Shown here: piece after piece, positions 55,700 through 64,000 of the stretch
How the letters are laid out: each line of letters opens with the position of its first letter
How positions within the stretch are numbered: position 1 is the first letter of the stretch
DNA from: Isoetes taiwanensis
Taxonomy: Eukaryota > Streptophyta > Lycopodiopsida > Isoetales > Isoetaceae
Direction: 5' to 3'
Assembly (NCBI GenBank): GCA_021234155.1
Contig: JAJEKV010000001.1
Coordinates: forward strand, 2,047,927 to 2,111,926
DNA length: 64,000 bases
Translations under genes and position numbers: made by a program
The notes under the pieces: generated by a model
Seen by the model: the letters and a program-made list of their open reading frames with translations, nothing else
Database searches by the model: none
What the model was told of the DNA's origin: nothing

Positions 55700-56330
55700 G
55701 TCCGGGCTCAGGAAGAGGAAGAAACGTGCTCGAGGAGCGAGCAGATGGAAGGCAGAGAACACCCCGGATGGATCGACAAAGAGACACGGGGGCCTCGACT
55801 ACCCGGAAGAAGGTAGATTCCGACTTGGGCAATGTATGGAAGGCCCGGAATCGAAAGCAGTTCTCGAGGGGAGAACAGTCGGGGATTGGAAGCGAGAGGC
55901 ATGGCTGGGCTAAATGGCGAAGTCTGCAGGCGCTTATAGCATGAAAGATAAAGACAAAGGCGAAAGTTACATGACCAACTTGAAAGGAGCCGCACGGATT
56001 TGGTGGAAGGGTTATGCAAAGGCACACGGCGGCTTGAGGGGATGCTTGTAAGTTCAAGAAGTTTGCAAAAAGCCTTCAAAGCGCCATTACGTCCCAAAGG
56101 GAACATAAGTCCAGCATGATGCGTTAGTTTTCTTGGGTTGCGGCAAGGCAACAAATCACCCGAGAAATATACTGAGAGGAATTCATGAGGCTAAGGTCAG
56201 ATGTGTGCGAAGTTAGGAGAGAAGCATCGAGAAAGCTATATTGAGGGGTTGAATGAGGAGATCCTCAAGCTTGTCGGGGCAATAAACCCTAGGGCGGTAT
56301 CGAAGCGGAATCCAAGGCTATAAGCCTGCG
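55700..56330 (+). pseudogene. Gag capsid of chromovirus
   Basis: The translation, with frame changes, contains NLKGAARIWWKGYAKAHGG, then a W-K-K-F-x-K-A-F-like step, RQGNKSP-like text, EEFMRLRSDVCEV and a HRESYIEGLNEEILKLVGAI-like end (frame-corrected by eye over 56160-56285). This is the retrotransposon Gag capsid pattern (A-x-x-W-W, then F-x-x-x-F/Y, then a Y-T-x-x-F motif). It is preceded by a basic/acidic linker. It assembles particles. Confidence 0.7.
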
Positions 56331-56514
56331 AGGGGGGGGACCTCGAGAATAGCAGGCGGCGGCCGGTACTTCGGGATAAAGGCAAGGCGACGAGGAAGCT
56401 ATAGCCCGGGGCAGCCAGCCCGTGGGTCCGGCTAGAGCCCCATATGGTGGGAACTGGGGAAACAGCAGAGAAGAAGCAGGTGTCCTTCAAGGACAAGCGA
56501 GGAGGGGTCAAAAT

Positions 56515-56660
56515 ACTCCAAAGCGGTGCGATCCTTTTGCGAGGCAATGCCCAAGGAAAAAGAGGCAGGAGTGCATAGAAAAGCAATCAGTGCTTGAGTG
56601 CTTCCGGCCGAGCCATAGGACGACAAACCTGCCCCTACGTCATGAGTGCGGCTCTAGCGG
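56515..56660 (+). pseudogene. Gag zinc knuckle
   Basis: RQCPRKKRQECI is followed by ECFR, then after a shift G-x-x-I-G-R-Q-T-C-P. The C-x2-C-x4-H-x4-C frame is broken by small shifts, but Cys positions near 56600 and 56633 fit a CCHC knuckle for RNA packaging. Confidence 0.5.
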
Positions 56661-56789
56661 AGTTGGGAGATTGGGATGCCCCGTCCGGCGGCGACGGCGA
56701 AGAGGCCCATGACTACATTGGGGTGAGTGTCATATCTTTGCATAATAGATCTGAGCAAGCAGGGAGAGCCATTATAAGGTAATTCCACA

Positions 56790-57090
56790 GTAGGGAAGGC
56801 CAAGGCCAAGTCCTTCATAGTCTTGATAGACTTCGGGGAAGCGACCATAACTTTGCATCCCGAGAATGGTTCAAATGTTGAAGTTGAAGCCGCTAAAGTC
56901 AAAGCCAAGACCCGTTGTCTTAGCAAGTGGTGCGTAGCGCGCACGGCGGGCAAGAGAATTAACCGACATCGACTTGCCAGGGATTAATATCCGGATAGGG
57001 GCGAAGTAATGGGCATTGGCAAAGTACGACTTGATCATAGGAATGGAGTACCTTGGGCGGCGGGGGGCCATTATCGATAATGGAAGCGGA
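56790..57090 (+). pseudogene. Aspartic protease domain
   Basis: ATVGKAKAKSFIVLIDFGEA (56795-56855) aligns with the protease active site (F-I-V-L-I-D-S-G-A-T); here SGAT is scrambled to FGEAT by a small change. The later AKYDLIIGMEYLGRRGAIID (57012-57075) is the strongly conserved end of Ty3 protease, before RT. It cuts the polyprotein in the family. Not active as read. Confidence 0.7.
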
Positions 57091-57409
57091 AAGTGACCTT
57101 CCCAACGGCCGGCAAGATCATTGAGATAATGAGGTAAGGAAGTTGTTCCCATCATGCGGTGTATGTCTTCTAAGCGGCTGTTCAAGTGCATCAAGAGCGG
57201 CAGGTGGCATACATCTTCAAGCTTGAGATTAGCGAGCCTGAATCGGAAGGAAGCAAAAAGACAAGGTGCTTTCGACAAGTTGCGAAGCAAGTAGCTAAGT
57301 TGATCCGCGAATTCCATGATCTCTTTCGAGGATGAGATCAAGCGACTCCCTCCATAGAGGGGAGTTGAGTGCGAGATTGCACTTTCGAGCCGGGGAACAA
57401 AGCCAACGA

Positions 57410-57920
57410 GCAAGGCTCCATATAGAATGACAACGCAGGAATTGCCGAGCTAAAAAGCGATTCGCAGGAGCTGCTTGACCTAGGTTTTATTAGACCTAGT
57501 GTTTCGCCATTTGGCGCTCATTCTCTTTGTTAAGAAGAAGGATGGTAGTCTAAGGATGTGCATAGACTATAGGCGGTTGAACAAGCACACCATTAAGAAC
57601 AAATATGCGCTTCCAAGATCGGGGCGACTTGATGGATCAGCTTCAAGGTGCAAAGATCTTCTCCAAAATCGACTTAAGGTCGAGGGTTATCATCGGTCGG
57701 GATAAAGGAAGAAGATATTCATAAGAGCCTTAAGAGCGGTATGGGCATTATGAGTTCCGCGGTAATGCCTTTTCGGCTTATCAAATGCCCCCCATAGCGT
57801 TCATGAGGCTCATGAGCGATATCTTCGTGAGAGTTCCCGGACACCTTTGTGATTGTTTTCTTTGATGACATTTTGGTGTATAGCAGATCCCTTGAAAACA
57901 CGTACAACACTTGAGAAGAG
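57410..57920 (+). pseudogene. Reverse transcriptase domain
   Basis: YRMTTQELPS at the start, [20 protein letters not shown] and [12 protein letters not shown] (57520-57620), a frameshifted [12 protein letters not shown] step (57655-57690), MPF with a broken G-L-x-N-A-P, and the catalytic IVFFDDILVYSRSLE (57852-57896). The F-F-D-D aspartates are present. It copies element RNA into DNA. At least five frameshifts lie between these motifs. Confidence 0.85.
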
Positions 57921-58680
57921 TGCTAGAGAAGTTGAAGAGGCACGGTTATGCGCCAAGTTGCCGAAGTGCCGCGCCTTGAGAGAAGGTGGAATACCTTGGT
58001 CATGTGATCTCGGCAGAAGGCATCTCAACGGACCCGCCAAGATTGAAGCGGTGATTGGGTGGCGGCGAAGAATGTGCATGAAGTCGGGAAGTTTCCTCGG
58101 CCCTAGCCAGGTACTACAGGAAGTTCGTGAAAGAACTTTGCCAAGATAGCAGCCCCGCTAACAGACTTGGCGGGCGGAGAAAGTGAAAGATTGGGCAGAA
58201 CATTGGCACAAAGAAAGCCCAAGCGGGGTTTTGAATTGTTGAAGGAAGCTTTAACAACGGCCCGGTCTAACCTAACGGGACGGAAAAAGATAAGCTTGCA
58301 GCAACATTTTGTAGTAAAGATAGCTACAGTGCGGTGCTTATGCAAGAAGAGCGTGTGGTAGCGTATGATTCCGGGAAGATGAACGATGCCGAGACGCGCT
58401 ACCCCCACGACGCGATCGAGGGAATTGCTTGCGGTTGTCGATTGCATTAAGAATATGGAGGCACTACCTTTTGGGAAGGAAGTTCCAGTTGGATCTGACC
58501 ACCACGAGCCTCCAATATGTATTCACGCAACCACACCTCAACCCCGAGGCGGAGAAGGTGGATGGAGTTCCTTGAAGAGTACGACTTTGATATAGTCTAC
58601 AAGCGAGGGAAGCTCAATGTGGTAGCGGATGCGCTTTCAAGGCATCCCCGACAACTAGAGTGCATTGCAACATAATTTCG
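57921..58680 (+). pseudogene. RNase H domain and connection
   Basis: Remnants in order: EGISTDPAKIEAVI-like text and RSFLGLASYYRKFVK-like text (58080-58130), both frame-shifted; ELLKEALTTA; VVAYDSGKMNDAETRYPTHD; ELLAVVDCIK; HLNPRGGEGGWMEFLEEYDF-like text; and VYKRGKLNVVADALSRHP (58590-58650). This is the RT connection and RNase H of Ty3 elements, which degrades the RNA strand. Frames change repeatedly. Confidence 0.8.
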
Positions 58681-58839
58681 GCGATATCCGGCGATTTTGG
58701 TAAGAGGATTGAAGAGTCCTTGCAAGCGGATGTGGATTTCAGGGGAAGTATGGGCAAGCCTTTCTAAGGAAGCTAGAACAGAGATAAAGAGGCGGGAGGC
58801 CTTCAAGCATTATAAGAAGGAAGGCAACCTGTTATACCA

Positions 58840-59770
58840 TAAGAACAAGTTGTGCGTGCCGAATCATCAGGTGTAAGGAAGTTGATCCTCCATGACACGC
58901 ACAAATGCCCAATAGCTGGCCATGCGGGATTCATGAAAACATATTTCAAGGTCAGCAGCGACTATTATTGGCGAGGAATGAAGAAGCAAATAGCTTCGCT
59001 ACATCAAGGAATGTCGGCTATGCCGCCAGGACGAAGGCGGAGCGCAGCAATTCGGGGCATTAGAGCCATTAGCGGTGCCAAACGCTAAGTGGGAGGTAAT
59101 CAAGCATGGACTTCATCACGGGACTCCCAAGGACAGCAAGAGGGAAGGATGCCTTGATGGTAGTGGTCGACAAGTTGTCTAAGATGGCACATTTTGTGCC
59201 TTGCGGGACCGCGGTCTGACTATGGATACTGACCAAAGCTCTTCACCAAAGAGATCTGGAGGCTTCATGGCATGCCAAGGAGATCATCTCCGACAGGGAT
59301 CGAAGTTCATGGCGCCTTTTGGCAAGACCTCTTTGCGACAATCCAAAGCGAAGCTATCCATGAGCACGGCATATCATCCTCAGACGGATGGCGGGCGGAG
59401 GCGGACCAGCGAGGATTTTAGAGGACATGCTACGAAACTATATGCGGAATAAGCAAAGTATGTGGGAAGAATTTATTCACTTGGTGGAGTTTGCATACAA
59501 TAGCACCAAGCAGGAATCATCCCAAATGTCGCCGTTTATGATCAATTACGGCTATCGATTGCCTAACTCGGACACTTGGCACAACCCCGTGTCAAAAGTG
59601 GAAGTTTCGCAGCAGATGTTGGCGGATATCGCGGCAGCTTGTGGAAGAGGTTCGAGGGTATCGCTAGCGGCAAGAAGTCGTCGGAAGAGCATCGCCAACA
59701 AGCATCGAGCGATAAGGGAGTTCAAAGTTGGAGATGATGTTTGGCTCAAGATCAAGGTGAAGCGGTTTTA
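58840..59770 (+). pseudogene. Integrase
   Basis: Zinc-binding H2C2 start LHDTHKCPIAGHAGFMKTYF with YYWRGMKKQIA (58886-59010). The catalytic core shows [20 protein letters not shown] (59105-59165), [16 protein letters not shown], a D in SDRD (59288) and YHPQTDG (59362) with a disrupted Q-A-E-R-T that should carry the Glu. Then come NKQSMWEEFIHLVEFAYNS and SPFMINYGYRLP, followed by the C-terminal KHRAIREFKVGDDVWLKIK. It inserts element DNA in the family. The longest frame (59388-59768) is open. Confidence 0.85.
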
Positions 59771-59859
59771 AGCTCGGGATCGGCAATTGCAAGAAGCTTG
59801 CTCCAAGGTGGGCTGGACCTTTCGGAATAGTCAAGAGAGTAGGTAATCAATCCTACAAA

Positions 59860-60204
59860 CTAGATTTGCCAAAGACACCTAAAGATTCATAAGGTCTTCC
59901 ACGTGAGTTTGTTGAAGAAGCATACTCCAAATCCAGATGAAGTCTTGGATTCGCCAACGTTGTTGGAAATGACGGAGGAGCAGCTGGAGATAGTTCCAGA
60001 ATTGATTCTTGATAAAGCTTTCAAGAAAACGAGGAGATCAGAATTCCTCCAGTATTTGGTCAAGTGGAAACACTTACCAGTGGAAGACGCGACGTGGGTA
60101 CTTAAGAAAGATTTAGTAAAGCAGTATCCACAGTTTATGGAGCAATGGGACGGCAAGGTCATCTCCGAAGAAATCGGCTCAGGCATGTCGATTTGTGTAG
60201 GTTA
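59860..60204 (+). pseudogene. Integrase C-terminus with chromodomain
   Basis: After VFHVSLLKKHTPNPDE (about 59897-59940) comes PELILDKAFKKTRRSEFLQY, LVKWKHLPVEDATWVLKKDL and VKQYPQFMEQWDG. The Y-L-V-K-W-K and A-T-W-x-x-x-x-D-L steps are those of the chromodomain in chromoviruses, which binds methylated histone tails and guides insertion. The frame 59903-60205 is intact for 100 codons. The stop at 60203 ends the polyprotein. Confidence 0.85.
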
Positions 60205-61054
60205 ATTCTTGTGTAGTAAGATTAATCTACGCATGCAACCTATGCTTGTATGGGTCGCATGCGTCGTTACCGATGATGGGACCACTACGGTGATCTCTAG
60301 GGCGTGGTGTAATGTCAATGTAGGCATGACCGCGTTTCCGCTTGGGCGAGTGGAAGGTAGATTAGAAAGTCTACTTCTGTCCCACGGAAGTAGCGACCTC
60401 GAAGAAAAGGAGGTCATGGAGGAATGCATTGATAGGGGAAAGCACCTTTAGCCCCATATATGCTTTGATAGGAGGAATCTACCCTTCACGCCCCCACGAG
60501 AAGGATATCCTCCTTATTTGGGCAACTAGAGGTGTAGGCATGAGCGCATATAGGCATATAAATTTGTCTCCCGCGCCATAATGGAAGATTCACCCTCTTC
60601 CTAGCGAGGAGATTAGCCATGCATCCATGTAGATAGTTGGGGTGGTCACCATATAACCAAAATTTTATTAATAATTAAATGGTACTAATGTAGTGTCGAT
60701 GCACAGGTAGGCCAATAGAGCTCAGGAGGGCAAGGAGGTTCAAGACTTAAGACTTACAACACAAATTTTGTTGGAATGTGTTGCAAGGAATGAAGAGTAC
60801 CTCGGACGTTAATTCTAAAATTTGATAAACTTAATTGTAATGTTAAGTGAATTTTGGAGTAATCTGTTAGTAATGTTGTGAATTGATAAGTTATGTTATA
60901 ATACAACAATGTGATAATGTCATAAAAATATTAACTTAAGGTAATTTTAATAAATGTGTAGGAATTATAGTAGCGATCGTATGTATCAAGTTGTTGCAGG
61001 TCAGGTTGATCCCAAGGTGGGGAGACCCGCGATGTTTGCGGGACAAACATCATT
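60205..61054 (+). other. Chromovirus 3' untranslated region
   Basis: Noncoding region between the chromodomain stop and the purine tract. It contains a compact hairpin at 60230-60268 (ACGCATGC pairing with GCATGCGT, plus AACC/GGGT). A 60400-60620 part resembles no gene, and 60660-60960 is AT-rich. Confidence 0.6.
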
Positions 61055-61069
61055 TCAAGGTGGGGAGAA
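61055..61069 (+). other. Polypurine tract
   Basis: CAAGGTGGGGAGAA lies immediately before the TGTGACG start of the 3' LTR. AGGTGGGGAGAA-like tracts are typical of Ty3/gypsy elements. Confidence 0.8.
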
Positions 61070-62730
61070 TGTGACGTTCAAGACACGAGATACGGCCCCG
61101 GGCGTATACCGCAGAATGCCTGGCCACGCCGCACACGCCACTCCGGTGACGCGGTACGCGAAGCGTGTAGGCGTGTGAGTAGCCCTAGGGGGCAACTTGC
61201 CAGAAATATGTGCAACTATTAATGTGCACATTTTCCAATGAACACATTAATGTGGGCACACATTTCCAAGTGGACACTTCATGCCAAGTGGGCCACACCC
61301 ATAGGTGCAATTAATGTGCACATTTTCCAATGTACACATTAATGTGGGCACACATTTCCATGTGTGCACATTTGGCCACCTAGCCCTTAAAGGCAAGTGG
61401 GCCCATGTTCCAATTATCCCACATGCCAAAAGGGGATAATTGGAAACCCTAGCCAACTCCCTTGTCTATATAGAGTAGGAAACCCTAACTAGCCCAATTT
61501 TCGATTTTAGGGCTTCAGGACTCTGTTTTGGCTGCCTCAACAGCCAAAACCGCATCCCAGACTCGGACTAGGAGAGTTGCATCCTTAGTTTCTCTAGATT
61601 GGCGTTTCAGTGGGATGGTCGGAGAGCTCGGGTCGGGGAGCCCCTCAAGGATGGGGTATTTGGCCAATTAGATAGTCTAAACCCTATTTTAGTCATTGAA
61701 GATGGTAGGGTTTAGCCTATTAGATTGGCCATCCGTATCTCTAGATAGCGATTCTAACTAAAGAACCTAACTCTATGTTGTCGGTTAGATCTTGTTCTTT
61801 TAGTTCTTTCGTGATGTATATGGATGATGTATCTCTATGAACTCCTTGTATTGGGAAGGGGGTAGAGACCTAAAGCTTTGTAGTTGATGCTCCTAGAGTA
61901 GCCCTCTAGCACTGCTTTGTAGATTAGGCTGTGCACAAGAGCCACACGGGATGTGGGTGAAGGGCCGACCGGCAGAAGGAGGATCATGTCCCGACTCATG
62001 AACGGTTCCTCCGGTGTGTAAGGCCTACCGGGAACCCCTTGTGGCTGGGTCCAATGGCTTGCCACTGCGCGGCGGGCAAGGCATGGGCTCGACACCCGTG
62101 GGGTGGTGTTCACCTTCCGGTGGGTTCGGTCCACGGGCAAAGGGGCCCTCTAGCCACCTTGAGTCAAGATGTAGATCTCGGAGGGAGTGATCCCTACCTG
62201 CCCCATCGAATCGGGAAGATGAGCCTGTGAGTAGCCCTCTTGGCTATGCATCCGGCGGGCTGATCGCCGTGTCCCGACACTCTTGCAGACCACCGCAAAG
62301 TGTGCACAGGAGGGGCGGATGGAGTGGACAACCCTAAGCCATGTTCATATGCCAGCCAAATCCATTGCCATGAATTGGTCCTGCGCAATGAACTGGAGAC
62401 CCAAGCCGCCGTGCATCCCTTGAGTCCGAGCCTTGGGTAGGATTTCCTATGTGCAAAGGCCGATCTTTGTCTATGCAGATATGTGGAGGACCATCCTTCG
62501 TGATGGTCATATGATGTTGATGTATGTGCTACCGACATATGTTTACGCCTACGCCAGCCTAGGTAGGCCCCGAGGAAGACGGTGCAATGACCCTTCCACT
62601 CTTCCCATCGAACCCGGCTACCTGCGGTGTCGTGTGGAGGGCCCCGGGATTAGCATGGAGCTGGTATGGGGATGAACTCCTGTTTGCATACGCAGGAGTG
62701 CACCGTGATAATGCAGTAGGGGACGCCACA
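61070..62730 (+). repeat. Chromovirus 3' LTR
   Basis: It matches the 5' LTR throughout, including the internal AATGTGCACATTTTCCAATG duplication and the TATATAG box. Long blocks are identical, while differences cluster in G/C-rich words (for example CCGTGGGCTACGGTC versus CGGCGGGCTGATCGCCG). It ends GGACGCCACA at 62730, followed by ATGA. Confidence 0.85.
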
Positions 62731-63463
62731 ATGACACTTCGTGCATTGGTCTTACCGCCGCCAAACTTTCTTGGTGGGGCTTCTAGCTTATGCTTTTTAT
62801 AATCTTTGTTCTTGCCTGTGCTCTATTTACTTAAATGCAAGTCGTACTTCATGATCATCTCATAGTGGCACGCATTTAATGGTCGAATCGATAATGAAGT
62901 GGAAGCCGAGTTCAAGATAATCATTCCCACTTGAAATGTTGAACTTATGAGCTGCAAATTTGAAAGAGACTGATGTCACAAGCTGTCAATTGGCACAGTG
63001 TGCTATTTGGCATGACATATATATATGGGCAGTGGTCCAAAACTATCTGTCAATTGGCACAGGGTGCTATTTGGCATGACATATATACATGGACTTGTTG
63101 TCCAAAACTGCCACTCGGCATTTCGATATGCCACTTTATTTTATTTCTTAAATTGCTATGGATATTAGCAAATGGTTCTAGAAATTTATGGCCAAATGGT
63201 TTTTGTCTCATGGAAGATTAAAAGAAGAGTGCTTAAACAAGTAGAGAGATTGACTTCCCAAGCATCAATGGTGTTCTTGAGGATCTTTTAAGGAGAATTT
63301 CTTAAGGTAATTGACCCTATCTCTTGCGTTCTCTTTATACTCAAATTATGGCAAACAGTTCTCATAGGGTGAGGCATGATTCCTGCATTTGTAGGGTCTG
63401 CCACCCCTATGAAAACTGTGTTGCAGGAAGAATCTTTGCCTCTCCTTACGGTAGGAGGTAGGG
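62731..63463. other. Flank of chromovirus, noncoding
   Basis: A short tandem duplication is present: CTGTCAATTGGCACAG then GTGCTATTTGGCATGACATA occurs at 62983-63022 and again near 63045-63083. No gene is seen. Confidence 0.5.
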
Positions 63464-64000
63464 TTTTTTTATTGCTCTTTGCTTGTTGAGCTCAAATGCA
63501 TATACATTATCTTATACTTGGTATACCGGTAAATAAGTGTGCATTAATATTATCTATTGGAACATTGTATAATAGGTGGATTTTTGAGAAAGTAAGGAAG
63601 ATCCAAATTTCGCAGAAGGTAAACTTTATATAGCATTTTTTTAGGGCTAGGCCAAGAATTGAATTCGAGCGACTTGAATTCGGCCTCACCTGTTTAAGAC
63701 TGGGGAGTTAATATGGGCAAGGCTCAAAATCCATGATTTACATTGCAAATATCCAAAGGCTTATTAGGGGACTAACATTTAGGCTTTTTGGGTTGCCCTA
63801 ATATGCATGCCGCTGAGCAACTACCTCGACCGCCAGATTATGGAAATGCTAAGGAAATGCTCGTGAGTATCATCCCGAACTAAGAAGCTGCTCTCAACTC
63901 TAAACCGCTTCGACAAGAGCTAGAGGCTATAGCACCGATGGTTTTGGGCCAAGCAAAAGATAAATTCGGAGGCTCGAGGAGGAATGTTTGGCAGAGAAAA
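63464..64000 (+). repeat. Dispersed direct repeat, right copy (cut by window end)
   Basis: Copy of 47502-48060, running to the end of the window. It starts at a T-run (TTTTTTTATTGCT) like the left copy, but the sequence before that is different, so the left boundary is a true repeat edge. Confidence 0.85.

Larger units (their letters stand above)
49427..62730 (+). mobile_element. Ty3/gypsy chromovirus, complete but decayed
   Basis: Two direct LTRs of about 1.66 kb (49427-51096 and 61070-62730), each starting TGT(T)GACG and ending GACGYCAC(A). A primer-binding site follows the first and a purine tract precedes the second. Between them, all on the plus strand: leader hairpins, charged N-terminal frames, Gag capsid, CCHC knuckle, protease, RT, RNase H, integrase and a C-terminal chromodomain. 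That domain order defines Ty3/gypsy chromoviruses; the chromodomain directs integration to marked chromatin. ATGA flanks both ends (49423-49426 and 62731-62734), a candidate target duplication. Pol has many frameshifts, so it cannot be expressed as read. Confidence 0.9.

Noticed and set aside
55479-56154. Long minus-strand frames across the chromovirus gag
   Set aside because: They are opposite to the capsid coding frame, have Ser/Leu/Pro-rich antisense composition and no domain.
56871-57413. Minus-strand frame of 180 codons
   Set aside because: It lies opposite the protease-RT junction, whose motifs are clear on the plus strand; a shadow frame.

Overview
The window looks like nuclear DNA of a land plant, most likely a fern or another seed-free plant with a repeat-rich genome. 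This is an inference from sequence style: PLS-type PPR repeats, receptor-kinase, F-box/JmjC and HLB1-like fragments, plant-type Ty3 and Ty1 elements, and a replitron-like HUH endonuclease. There are no bacterial operons, no tRNA or rRNA gene that I could see, and only one long intact reading frame (12544-14019). Almost everything else is transposable element or decayed gene.

Layout. 1-5130: decayed fragments, namely a Myb/SANT-like gene (-), a (CT)n microsatellite, a LINE 3' end (-), a frameshifted PPR gene (+) and a possible hAT BED-finger remnant. 5205-14325: nested LTR elements. A family-1 LTR fragment is split by an inverted family-2 solo LTR (6434-8056). Next comes a complete family-1 element (8226-14325, minus orientation) that has LTRs, primer-binding site, polypurine tract and a decayed gag but no pol. 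Its 5' LTR carries an insertion of an ORF1-only LINE-like retroposon with target-site duplications. 14326-20250: mostly noncoding, with a receptor-like kinase remnant and a 620-bp tandem duplication. 20256-24480: F-box + JmjC gene fragments (JMJ22-like) with a MITE inside. 24640-24980: minisatellite. 25400-28964: two copies of a replitron-like HUH-endonuclease gene in opposite orientation, forming a large imperfect palindrome. 29569-31276: DDX11/CHL1-type helicase pseudogene (-). 34187-34650: a triplicated exon-like cassette. 37221-37329: a near-perfect foldback. 37541-38277: Helitron-like 3' ends. 38560-42536: a Ty1/copia element split by a 1.97-kb hAT-like element, then cut by a family-2 LTR that abuts a Helitron 3' end. 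45105-46185: HLB1-like TPR gene exons (-). 47500-48050 and 63464-64000: a direct duplication. 49427-62730: a complete but heavily frameshifted Ty3/gypsy chromovirus with 1.66-kb LTRs, primer-binding site, gag, protease, RT, RNase H, integrase, chromodomain and polypurine tract.

The elements mainly show a history of serial insertion. Points that stand out: the palindromic HUH-endonuclease pair; an ORF1-only LINE insertion that is the freshest coding sequence here; four repeated double hairpins in the chromovirus leader/gag region; a short reading frame in the same element that starts like the histone H3 tail; and many small indels near G/C runs, which may reflect consensus error as much as real decay.
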